A DNA stretch of 64,000 nucleotides from contig NZ_RJPR01000003.1 of the NCBI RefSeq assembly GCF_003943465.1, positions 122,477 to 186,476 on the forward strand, given 5' to 3'. Under the pieces are notes generated by a model. The model ran no database searches and was not told the DNA's origin. It saw only the letters and a program-made list of their open reading frames with translations. The position numbers and the translations under genes were made by a program. This stretch comes from Streptococcus cristatus. Its GTDB lineage: Bacteria > Bacillota > Bacilli > Lactobacillales > Streptococcaceae. The stretch's first letter is position 1. The number at the start of each line of letters is the position of its first letter. This document shows, in pieces, positions 18,210 through 25,007 of this stretch.

Positions 18210-18307
18210 TGTAAGGGACGCCTTACACAGTTACTTAAATCTTGCAGAAGCTACAAAGATAAGGCTTCATGCCGAAATCAACACCCTGTCTCTTGGCGGG
18301 GTGTTTT
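18210..18307 (+). ncRNA. tracrRNA
   Basis: It lies between cas9 and cas1, as in the S. thermophilus CRISPR1 locus. The anti-repeat at 18222-18257 contains CAGTTACTTAAATCTTG, the exact complement of the repeat's middle part, then a bulge and a second pairing block. Next come the GGCTTCATGCC nexus hairpin (18263-18273) and a terminator, ACACCCTG/CGGGGTGT followed by TTTT (18281-18306). It guides crRNA maturation by RNase III and loads Cas9. An open frame running from here into cas1 is an artefact. Confidence 0.95.
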
Positions 18308-18328
18308 CGTGTTGTAAAGGGGAAATTG

Positions 18329-19240
18329 ATGACTTGGAGAATTGTACATGTATGTAAAAGTGAAAAAATGAGGTTAAAACTAGATAATCTCTTAATCAAG
18401 AAAATGGGAGAAGAATATACCATTCCTTTGAGTGATATTTCTATCATAGTAGCGGAAGGAGGAGATACAGTTGTAACGCTTCGTTTACTAAGTGCTCTAA
18501 GTAAATACAATATTGCTTTAGTCGTTTGTGACAATGAGCATCTGCCAACCGGTATCTATCATTCTCAAAATGGGCATTTCCGAGCTTATAAGAGGCTACA
18601 AGAACAATTGCTTTGGACGCAGGATCAAAAGGACAAGCTGTGGCAAATTGTTACTTATTTCAAAATTAATAACCAGCAAGATGTGTTAGCTATGTTTGAG
18701 AAGGATTTAGATTGTATTCAATTATTAGCTGACTATAAAGAACATATTGAGTTAGGCGATAAAACAAATCGAGAAGGTCATGCGGCTAAAGTTTATTTCA
18801 ATGAATTATTTGGTAAAAAATTTGTGCGCGTAACCCAACAGGAAGCAGATGTTATCAATGCAGGTTTAAATTATGGTTATGCGATTATGAGAGCTCAAAT
18901 GGCAAGGATTGTGGCTGGTTATGGATTAAATCCCTTGATTGGAATCTTTCATAAAAATGAATACAATCAATTTAACTTAGTAGATGATCTGATGGAACCT
19001 TTCAGGCAGATTATTGATGTATGGGTTTATCATCATCTAAGAGAAGAAGAATATTTGAAATATGAATTCCGATTAGCTTTAACAGATTTATTAAATGCAA
19101 AGATTCGTTATGGCAAGGAAAATTGTTCTGTAACTGGCGCGATGGATAAATATGTGAAAGGTTTTATCAAATGTATCGCGGATAAAGATACAACAAAATT
19201 TTACTGTCCGGTTATCTCAAGTTTGGAATGGAGTAAATAA
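18329..19240 (+). CDS. cas1: CRISPR-associated endonuclease Cas1
   Basis: A 303-aa integrase that, with Cas2, inserts new spacers at the leader end. The catalytic metal ligands appear as E149 (REGHAAKVYF), H208 (GIFHKNEYNQFNLVDDL) and E223 (LMEPFRQ). I choose ATG 18329 (MTWRIVHVCKSEK), with AAAGGGG upstream; the frame is open further upstream only through tracrRNA. One base separates its stop from cas2, so cas1-cas2-csn2 form one unit downstream of tracrRNA. The length fits type II Cas1. Confidence 0.97.
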   Translation: MTWRIVHVCKSEKMRLKLDNLLIKKMGEEYTIPLSDISIIVAEGGDTVVTLRLLSALSKYNIALVVCDNEHLPTGIYHSQNGHFRAYKRLQEQLLWTQDQKDKLWQIVTYFKINNQQDVLAMFEKDLDCIQLLADYKEHIELGDKTNREGHAAKVYFNELFGKKFVRVTQQEADVINAGLNYGYAIMRAQMARIVAGYGLNPLIGIFHKNEYNQFNLVDDLMEPFRQIIDVWVYHHLREEEYLKYEFRLALTDLLNAKIRYGKENCSVTGAMDKYVKGFIKCIADKDTTKFYCPVISSLEWSK

Positions 19241-19241
19241 G

Positions 19242-19565
19242 ATGAGGTATGAAGCAATGAGATTGATTTGTTTTTTTGATCTTCCTATGGAAACTAATCA
19301 GGAAAAGCGAACCTACCGTAATTTTCGTAAAGAATTGATTGCAAATGGTTTTGAAATGCTCCAGTTTTCTGTATATTATCGAACTTGCCCTAATCGTAGT
19401 TTTGCTAGCAAATTCTACAAGAAATTAAAACAAAGTAATTTACCTAGTGGAAATGTTCGATTGCTGGCTGTGACGGAAAAACAGTTTTCTGAAATGGTTC
19501 TGATTATTGGTGGGAAGACGAAGCAAGAAGAAGTAGTCAGTGATAATAAGTTGGTAGTCATATGA
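19242..19565 (+). CDS. cas2: CRISPR-associated endoribonuclease Cas2
   Basis: A 107-aa ferredoxin-fold protein that bridges two Cas1 dimers in the spacer integration complex. The first strand contains the conserved acidic residue (MRLICFFDLPMETN), followed by RTYRNFRKELIANGFEMLQFSVYYR, typical of type II-A Cas2. It starts one base after cas1. An alternative ATG at 19257 (MRLICFFD) would shorten it by five residues. The stop overlaps the csn2 start by four bases (ATGA). Confidence 0.95.
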   Translation: MRYEAMRLICFFDLPMETNQEKRTYRNFRKELIANGFEMLQFSVYYRTCPNRSFASKFYKKLKQSNLPSGNVRLLAVTEKQFSEMVLIIGGKTKQEEVVSDNKLVVI

Positions 19566-20605
19566 AACTATATTTTAAGCATCCTTATAAGGAAAATCTA
19601 GCCATTAATTTTGGAAAATTTACGCAGGTTGTTGGTGAAGACCAACAGTTGAAGTATTATATTTGGCAATTATTAGTCTGGTATTTTGGTGGTAAAAAAT
19701 ACAACACAGAGGACTTAACACTCTTTGAACAGAGCGAGCCAGAAATTTGTACAAAAGAGATGATCATAAAAAGAAGTGAGTATAAGATTGTTTCGATTTC
19801 AAATATTCAGGATTTGATTGAGCAGATGGATTACAAAAAGGGAACAGTTGCATTTGATTTTTTAAAGTCTAAACTGGATAACCTAGAAGTGATAGAACAA
19901 ATTGATTTTATCAATGATAAACTAGATCAAATATCGGCTATAGTAAATAAGCAACTCAATTTTCAAATTGGCGATATTGATTATCATACTGAAAGCGTCT
20001 ATCTGAATGTAGAACAACTGATTTTAAAAAATTTTCTACCATATTTTGGAATGGGAGATAAAAATATTTCCTTTGAATTTGTCGAAAATGAAACCAAGTT
20101 TTTAATATTCTTGACCATGCTGCAAGAGACACTTTTAAAAACTAATCAGAAAATAATTTTGCTTTTGAGAAGTATGGATGATTATCTGACTTACCAATCT
20201 TTTGTAAAGTGTTGCAAACGCCTCCAAATGATGACAGAAAAATTTCCTAATATTTATGTGATATCTTTTCCTTCAAATGAAGGCTATCTTCATATCAACA
20301 GAGAAAATATGGAATTTGTTAATATTATTTCTGGTTTTATAGAGCATTACTATGAATTTCGGTTTATGTATGAAAGTTTTGTACAACGTTATCCATCCAA
20401 CGAGATTCCCAATGAAGAAGAATTTTTAATTTCCTTGCAAAAAATTTCTCCTTATTTATTTAGCTCTGATGTGGAGCATATGAGTCTTTCGATTTATGAT
20501 ATGGTCACTTTAAAAATTATGAATAGCTTATACCAATATGATAAAATTATTGATTTTAAAGTACAGATGGCTAATCCATTATTAACAAATTTTTTAAAAT
20601 ATTAG
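19562..20605 (+). CDS. csn2: Csn2, long (S. thermophilus CRISPR1-type) form
   Basis: A 347-aa adaptation protein of type II-A systems. The long form (about 350 aa, as for Stu0660 of S. thermophilus) contrasts with the ~220-aa short form of S. pyogenes. Csn2 forms ring-like tetramers that bind DNA ends and help Cas1-Cas2 and Cas9 acquire spacers. The N-terminus MKLYFKHPYKENLAINFGKFTQVVGEDQQ and the kinase-like core without an obvious P-loop agree with the family. It starts in a four-base overlap with cas2. The array promoter begins two bases after its stop codon. Confidence 0.9.
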   Translation: MKLYFKHPYKENLAINFGKFTQVVGEDQQLKYYIWQLLVWYFGGKKYNTEDLTLFEQSEPEICTKEMIIKRSEYKIVSISNIQDLIEQMDYKKGTVAFDFLKSKLDNLEVIEQIDFINDKLDQISAIVNKQLNFQIGDIDYHTESVYLNVEQLILKNFLPYFGMGDKNISFEFVENETKFLIFLTMLQETLLKTNQKIILLLRSMDDYLTYQSFVKCCKRLQMMTEKFPNIYVISFPSNEGYLHINRENMEFVNIISGFIEHYYEFRFMYESFVQRYPSNEIPNEEEFLISLQKISPYLFSSDVEHMSLSIYDMVTLKIMNSLYQYDKIIDFKVQMANPLLTNFLKY

Positions 20606-20675
20606 ACTTGACAAGCTTTTGGGGAGAATCTATAATCAGTATGAGAGTACAAAAAGCAAAAATTTTTAATTTGAG
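20606..20675 (+). other. CRISPR leader
   Basis: The 70 bases between csn2 and the first repeat hold the array promoter. The leader ends in ATTTGAG, the leader-anchoring motif required for polarised spacer integration in streptococcal type II-A loci. At 20642-20655 it contains TGAGAGTACAAAAA, a 14-base perfect complement of the repeat's 5' half, placed at the predicted transcript start. Confidence 0.9.
20608..20636 (+). promoter_or_regulatory. Consensus promoter of the CRISPR array
   Basis: TTGACA (20608-20613), exactly 17 bases, TATAAT (20631-20636), a full consensus sigma-A promoter within the leader. The predicted start is near 20643. Confidence 0.9.
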
Positions 20676-21570
20676 GTTTTTGTACTCTCAAGATTTAAGT
20701 AACTGTACAACAATCATAAAAAATAATCATATGTCTCATTCGTTTTTGTACTCTCAAGATTTAAGTAACTGTACAACATTTAGGCGTATAAGGGCCGAAG
20801 TAGTTCAGTTTTTGTACTCTCAAGATTTAAGTAACTGTACAACTGTTTCTCAAAACAGAGTCAGCGACATTGAGTTTTTGTACTCTCAAGATTTAAGTAA
20901 CTGTACAACAGTGTTGTCATAAAATCAATAACATCAAGAGTTTTTGTACTCTCAAGATTTAAGTAACTGTACAACGGAGGAGACTATGGCACAGCGGAGG
21001 ATGTTGTTTTTGTACTCTCAAGATTTAAGTAACTGTACAACCCTGTTCTTTACTCATAAAGTTTTGGTTCCGTTTTTGTACTCTCAAGATTTAAGTAACT
21101 GTACAACTTTTCTCCCGTAAATCTTCATTCTCGGATTGTTTTTGTACTCTCAAGATTTAAGTAACTGTACAACTAAATTTATTGATTTTATGATCGCTGA
21201 ATAGTTTTTGTACTCTCAAGATTTAAGTAACTGTACAACTACGTGAAGTAGATGTTTCTTAAATCATTCGTTTTTGTACTCTCAAGATTTAAGTAACTGT
21301 ACAACAAACTGTTCCTTTTACAGCCAATGATCCAGGTTTTTGTACTCTCAAGATTTAAGTAACTGTACAACGATTTCTCAGGATTCTATATTGCTTTCAG
21401 AGTTTTTGTACTCTCAAGATTTAAGTAACTGTACAACCCACATCAGAAATAATCCCTTTTTTCTTTTGTTTTTGTACTCTCAAGATTTAAGTAACTGTAC
21501 AACCATCTTGCCTTGCGTGTTGACTGTAGCTTTTGTTTTTGTACTCTCAAGATTTAAGTAACTGTACAAC
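20676..21570 (+). CRISPR. Type II-A CRISPR array, 14 repeats and 13 spacers
   Basis: Fourteen identical 36-bp repeats begin GTTTTTGTACTC and end AACTGTACAAC. They start at 20676, 20742, 20808, 20874, 20940, 21006, 21072, 21138, 21204, 21270, 21336, 21402, 21468 and 21535. Spacers are 30 bp, except the last (21504-21534), which is 31 bp. The leader is on the low-coordinate side, so the newest spacer is at 20712-20741. The final repeat shows no degeneration. The repeat is the S. thermophilus CRISPR1 type. Because repeat plus spacer is 66 bp, some frames stay open across several units; these are not genes. Confidence 0.99.
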
Positions 21571-21705
21571 AGAAGAAAACTAAGCGGGCTTGGTACTGGT
21601 CTCATAAAATTGATTTTTATCTTGACAAACTTATTACTGGGAACAAGCAATGTTGTAGATGGTTCTGGAAGAATTCGAAAGTTAAGATTAGAAGGAAAAG
21701 TAATT

Positions 21706-22122
21706 ATGGAAAATTCAAACCAAATATCCCAATGTCAGACTCTTTGGGCTAAAAATAAGTATCTGGTGCTCAGTCATTCCAGTAAGATCTATCTGGAAAT
21801 CCGTCAGTATCTGAAAAGCGATTTGGTGGAAGCAGCACATGTTCAAGACTTGATTGATCAGGCGGTAGCCCTGCCTGAAAATCGCGGTCAGGTCTGCAAT
21901 GCCTTTCAGCATGTTTGGGGCTATTTTAAGAAAAAAGCCAGCCCAGCTGAAAAAGAAAACTTTATGCTATTTTTAGAGCGATACCAAGTAGGTCAGGTGA
22001 AGCAGGAGGTTTTGGTAGAAGCTGTGACAGATTTGCTTAGAAAGTACCCCAATCCCTATCTGCAACAGTCGACCTTGATATTTAGGGATGATGCAGAAGG
22101 CTCGTCCATCAAGGATGACTAG
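21706..22122 (+). CDS. DUF1722 (YbgA-type) protein
   Basis: A 138-aa cytoplasmic protein of the DUF1722/YbgA family. Recognisable blocks are WAKNKYLVLSHSSKIYLEIRQYLK near the N-terminus, CNAFQHVWGYFKKKAS in the middle, and the C-terminal KYPNPYLQQSTLIF. The biochemical role is not established. In other bacteria the domain is often fused to DUF523, but here it stands alone. The start is ATG 21706 with GAAGGA upstream; the frame is open back to 21610 without support. It lies at the trailer end of the CRISPR array in the same direction, probably by chance. TTGACA at 21622-21627 may be part of its promoter, but no convincing -10 follows. Confidence 0.8.
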   Translation: MENSNQISQCQTLWAKNKYLVLSHSSKIYLEIRQYLKSDLVEAAHVQDLIDQAVALPENRGQVCNAFQHVWGYFKKKASPAEKENFMLFLERYQVGQVKQEVLVEAVTDLLRKYPNPYLQQSTLIFRDDAEGSSIKDD

Positions 22123-22156
22123 CTTTGATCCTCTAGAAGAAGCAATAGATTTTACA

Positions 22157-22188
22157 TCTCCAGTCAAGTAAGGCTGGGGAATTTTTTA
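22157..22188 (+). terminator. Terminator after the DUF1722 gene
   Basis: TCTCCAG/CTGGGGA hairpin followed by ATTTTTTATT. It resembles the hairpin after pheT on the other side of the CRISPR locus. Confidence 0.8.
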
Positions 22189-22212
22189 TTTTTAGATAAA
22201 AAATGCTATATG

Positions 22213-22241
22213 ATTGACAAACAAAACAGACAATTGTAGAA
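22213..22241 (+). promoter_or_regulatory. Promoter of the small lipoprotein gene
   Basis: TTGACA (22213-22218), 17 bases, TAGAAT (22236-22241). Confidence 0.75.
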
Positions 22242-22264
22242 TATAATTATAAACTACAAATGTA
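22227..22264 (+). promoter_or_regulatory. Two CopY-type operator boxes (cop boxes)
   Basis: GACAATTGTA (22228-22237) and TACAAATGTA (22254-22263) both fit the CopY operator core KACANNTGTA. The first overlaps the -10 region and the second lies just after it, with centres 26 bp apart. The paired arrangement is the one seen at streptococcal and enterococcal cop promoters. This suggests copper-inducible control of the lipoprotein gene. It is inferred from motif matches only. Confidence 0.6.
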
Positions 22265-22282
22265 GAAAAAGGAGAAAGCAAT

Positions 22283-22714
22283 ATGACTGTTTCGAAAAAA
22301 GCCTTTACTGAAATCTTATCATTAACAGTCGCAGTTTTATTGACTGCTTGTTCAGGCAATGCTAATCAGGGAGGAAATGCTAACTCATCACAAAATACCC
22401 AAAGCCAAACATCACAGCCTGCGCAAGAACAGACTTCTTCATCCAATGCAGGTCAGACCAGCAATCTAAACGGACGCTACCAAGAAACCGACCATGATGG
22501 TGACCAACATGTCCTGGAAATCAATGGTAGGACTGGTACTTGGACTGAAACCGAGATCGACGGCAGTAAGGAAATCAAGCAGGTACAAGTAGATGCTGCT
22601 AACCAAAGACTAATTGTCGGTGACGATGTCAAAAGTTACCGACAAAATGGCAATCAGCTGATTGTGGATGAACTAGATGATGATCCAGACACTCTGACCT
22701 TTACCAAGCAATAA
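22283..22714 (+). CDS. Small secreted lipoprotein, possibly copper-regulated
   Basis: A 143-aa lipoprotein. The signal peptide ends in a lipobox, LLTA-C23, so Cys23 should be lipidated after cleavage and anchor the protein outside the membrane. A low-complexity linker rich in Ser, Gln, Asn and Thr (about 25-62) leads to a small C-terminal beta-rich domain starting LNGRYQETDHDGDQHVLEINGRTGTW. I do not recognise a function. His, Asp and Glu are frequent, but no clear metal site is visible. Two cop boxes at the promoter point to copper-dependent expression. AAAGGAG precedes ATG 22283. It is monocistronic with a strong terminator. Confidence 0.75.
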   Translation: MTVSKKAFTEILSLTVAVLLTACSGNANQGGNANSSQNTQSQTSQPAQEQTSSSNAGQTSNLNGRYQETDHDGDQHVLEINGRTGTWTETEIDGSKEIKQVQVDAANQRLIVGDDVKSYRQNGNQLIVDELDDDPDTLTFTKQ

Positions 22715-22781
22715 GGCGATTTTCAATCTGCTCTGGGAAAGAGAAAGTGCAGGTCAGATAGCGGTCGAAACCTAGAGAAAA

Positions 22782-22830
22782 GAAACAAGGCAAGCTTCGG
22801 TATATGAACTGAAGCCCTTGTTTCTTTTTA
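22782..22830 (+). terminator. Strong terminator after the lipoprotein gene
   Basis: GAAACAAGG...GCTTC and GAAGC...CCTTGTTTC form a long stem followed by TTTTTATTTT. Confidence 0.85.
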
Positions 22831-22947
22831 TTTTATGAATTTCTTTCAAGGAATGTTTCTTATTTAGGGAATCGCTATACGACTTAGTGATTTTCGCCTG
22901 AATCTAGTCATTATTAGTCTCATATGTTTTTCTAGCTTGCTTCTTTA

Positions 22948-22956
22948 TGATATAAT
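22948..22956 (+). promoter_or_regulatory. Extended -10 promoter of the ABC exporter operon
   Basis: TGA-TATAAT lies 29 bases before the TTG start. No good -35 is present. Confidence 0.55.
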
Positions 22957-22985
22957 GATCTTTAATATCTCAAAGGAGGACAGCT

Positions 22986-24047
22986 TTGTTTTTAGCTTTT
23001 AAAGAGATTGTCTACAGCCGTGGACGCTATCGTTTAGTGGTTGCTGTGGTCTTTCTCATTACCTATATGGTTTTCTTTTTATCTAGTCTTTCCGTCGGTT
23101 TGGCTAGGCTCAATCGCTTGGCTCTGGACCAATGGCAGGCTGAGTCAATCGTCTTGTCAGAGTATGCCAATAAGAATCTGGTTGCGTCGACTCTCAAGGA
23201 AGAGGAGTATAGTAGCCTGCTTCAAGGGGACTCAATCGCAGCTTTGGGACAGACGGCAGCAGTGGCCAATTATGAAGATGGGACTGATAAACTCAATGCT
23301 CAGGTTTTCGGTCTTTCTTGGGATAGTTTTCTGGCACCAGATATTATTGAGGGACGTCCTGTTGAGAATGCTCATGAAGTCATTGCGGATAAGCGCCTGC
23401 AGCAAAAAGGTCTAAAACTAGGCGATCAGCTTCAGCTCAATGGCAGTGAGCGCCTCTATCAGGTTGTTGGTTTCACAGAGGATAATACCTTCTTTACGCA
23501 ACCTGTAATTTTTATGGATCTAGATGATTTCAGGGAATTAAAGTACGGCTCTAGTCAGGTTAAGAATATCAGCGCACTTGTGGTCAAAGATAGTCAAAAA
23601 ATTGAAGAAACAGGGCTCAGTCAGCTTTCTATGAGTGATTTTATAGAAAATATCCCTGGTTATCAGCCTCAGGTTCTGACTTTTTCCTTTATGATTGGGG
23701 CCATGGTTCTGATTACCTTTTTAGTATTGGGGATTTTCATGTACATTATCACCATTCAGAAGACTCAACTTTACGGTATTATGCGGGCCCAAGGGATTGC
23801 CAGTGGGAAGATTATTGCTTCTATTTTCTGGCAGATTTTCATCCTATCCACTCTGGGAATCAGCTTAGCTGTCTTGGCTCTATTGGGAACCCAGCTAGTC
23901 TTGCCGGCTTCTATGCCTTTTTACAGTGACTGGCGATCCTATGCTGGTTTAATTATCCTCATTATTTCCATGTCACTGGCTGGCGGACTTTTGTCCATTC
24001 ATCGGGTTCTGAAAATTGACCCTATCACAGCGATTGGAGGTGAGTAA
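22986..24047 (+). CDS. ABC transporter permease (HrtB/MacB-type FtsX domain)
   Basis: A 353-aa permease with one N-terminal membrane helix (about 16-38), an extracytoplasmic domain (about 45-230) and three C-terminal helices (about 232-258, 283-308 and 318-342), the FtsX/MacB layout. With the following ATPase it matches the size and order of HrtBA-type exporters (HrtB about 351 aa, HrtA 221 aa), some of which export haem. The substrate here is not proven. The start is TTG 22986, with AAAGGAGGA upstream. The ATPase start follows its stop directly, so both are co-translated. Confidence 0.8.
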   Translation: MFLAFKEIVYSRGRYRLVVAVVFLITYMVFFLSSLSVGLARLNRLALDQWQAESIVLSEYANKNLVASTLKEEEYSSLLQGDSIAALGQTAAVANYEDGTDKLNAQVFGLSWDSFLAPDIIEGRPVENAHEVIADKRLQQKGLKLGDQLQLNGSERLYQVVGFTEDNTFFTQPVIFMDLDDFRELKYGSSQVKNISALVVKDSQKIEETGLSQLSMSDFIENIPGYQPQVLTFSFMIGAMVLITFLVLGIFMYIITIQKTQLYGIMRAQGIASGKIIASIFWQIFILSTLGISLAVLALLGTQLVLPASMPFYSDWRSYAGLIILIISMSLAGGLLSIHRVLKIDPITAIGGE

Positions 24048-24713
24048 ATGTCAATCATAGAACTAAAAGGGGTTACAAAAGAATATGGTCAGGGACATAC
24101 GCTGGTTCAAGCCCTGAAACCAACTGATTTCCAACTGGAAGCGGGGCAATTTGTAGCTATTATTGGGCCATCAGGCTCGGGTAAAACAACTTTTCTGACC
24201 TTGCTCGGGCATTTGCAAACTCCCTCAAAAGGACAGATTCTGCTGCATGGGAAAGATACTTCCCAGCTTAAGGAAAAGGAACGGGCTGCTATACGCTTCA
24301 ATGATTTTGGCTTTATTTTGCAGGCCTCCAATCTCATACCTTTTTTGAAAATCGAAGACCAGTTCCAGCTGATTGACCGCTTATCTAAAAAGGAAAGGAC
24401 GGATCTAGACAGTCTGATTGAGTTGCTAGATTTAAAAGGAACTCTCAAGCAGTATCCCAAAGAATTGTCCGGTGGGGAACGGCAGCGAGCTGCTATCGCC
24501 CGAGCGCTTTACAACAGCCCAGATATCATCTTGGCTGATGAGCCGACAGCTAGTCTGGATACGGAGCGGGCTAAGCGCGTGGTCCATCTGCTCAAAGAAG
24601 TGACTCAAAAATTCAACAAGAGCGTGGTCATGATTACCCATGATACCCGCTTGCTAGACGAGGTTGACAAGGTCTATGAGATGCAAGACGGAGTGCTGAC
24701 TCAAGTTCGATGA
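24048..24713 (+). CDS. ABC transporter ATP-binding protein (HrtA/LolD-type)
   Basis: A 221-aa ATPase with Walker A GPSGSGKTT (40-48), Q-loop at about residue 92, signature LSGGERQR (140-147), Walker B ILADEP (161-166) with catalytic E165, and the H-loop in MITHDTR. It is in the MacB/LolD/HrtA subfamily, energising the permease encoded directly upstream. The pair forms a two-gene exporter operon that ends in a hairpin terminator at 24805. No sensor kinase or regulator gene is adjacent, so the inducing signal is unknown. Confidence 0.9.
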   Translation: MSIIELKGVTKEYGQGHTLVQALKPTDFQLEAGQFVAIIGPSGSGKTTFLTLLGHLQTPSKGQILLHGKDTSQLKEKERAAIRFNDFGFILQASNLIPFLKIEDQFQLIDRLSKKERTDLDSLIELLDLKGTLKQYPKELSGGERQRAAIARALYNSPDIILADEPTASLDTERAKRVVHLLKEVTQKFNKSVVMITHDTRLLDEVDKVYEMQDGVLTQVR

Positions 24714-24804
24714 AGATGTAGCCAAACAAAAAAATAGTTTGGGACAAGGAGAGTGCCACGATTCATGATCAGGCAAATCTTTAGCTGGATTGAATAGATA
24801 ACCA

Positions 24805-24842
24805 AACACGGTTCCATTGTTCAGGAACCGTGTTTCATTTTC
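24805..24842 (+). terminator. Terminator after the ABC exporter operon
   Basis: ACACGGTTCC/GGAACCGTGT hairpin followed by TTCATTTTC. It overlaps the 3' end of the interrupted minus-strand frame. Confidence 0.8.
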
Positions 24843-25006
24843 TTCGCTTTTTGGTGATTTTCAGGATTTATTTTGGTGGTGCGGGCTTTGTGAAGAAGAA
24901 CCTCCAGCCAGCTACGTTTTTGGATACGCTCTCTGACTTGTCCATTCTTTCAGTTTTCTAGGTATTCGCCTAGATTTTCTGCTTTGATAAACTCTGTGAT
25001 TCCCAT
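24821..25006 (-). pseudogene. Small gene after mnmE interrupted by an in-frame TGA
   Basis: On the minus strand an ATG lies one base after the mnmE stop codon. It encodes MGITEFIKAENLGEYLEN and then meets TGA (24950-24952). Reading through in the same frame gives a protein-like stretch (KNGQVRERIQKRSWLEVL, then LHKARTTKINPENHQKAKK) up to TGA at 24821. The total would be about 61 codons. The composition before and after the stop is similar, so a nonsense mutation (for example TGG to TGA) is likely. I do not recognise the family. It could also be a genuine 18-residue peptide or chance. Confidence 0.4.
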
Positions 25007-25007
25007 A

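Noticed and set aside
18175..18357. A 60-codon frame over the tracrRNA and an upstream extension of cas1
   Set aside because: The sequence is accounted for by the tracrRNA promoter, anti-repeat and terminator; the cas1 start at 18329 has a ribosome binding site.
20712..21534. Self-targeting spacers within this window
   Set aside because: I saw no obvious match of a spacer to other parts of the window, but an exhaustive search by eye is not possible, so no claim is made.
20608..21561. Open frames across the CRISPR array repeating FLYSQDLSNCTT
   Set aside because: The 66-base repeat-spacer period is a multiple of three, so the frame stays open by arithmetic; there is no start signal and the DNA is a clear array.
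14619..22188. Similar CCAG...CTGGGGA terminators on both sides of the CRISPR locus as insertion boundaries
   Set aside because: This terminator type is common in streptococci; no direct repeats, integrase or tRNA site mark an integrated island.
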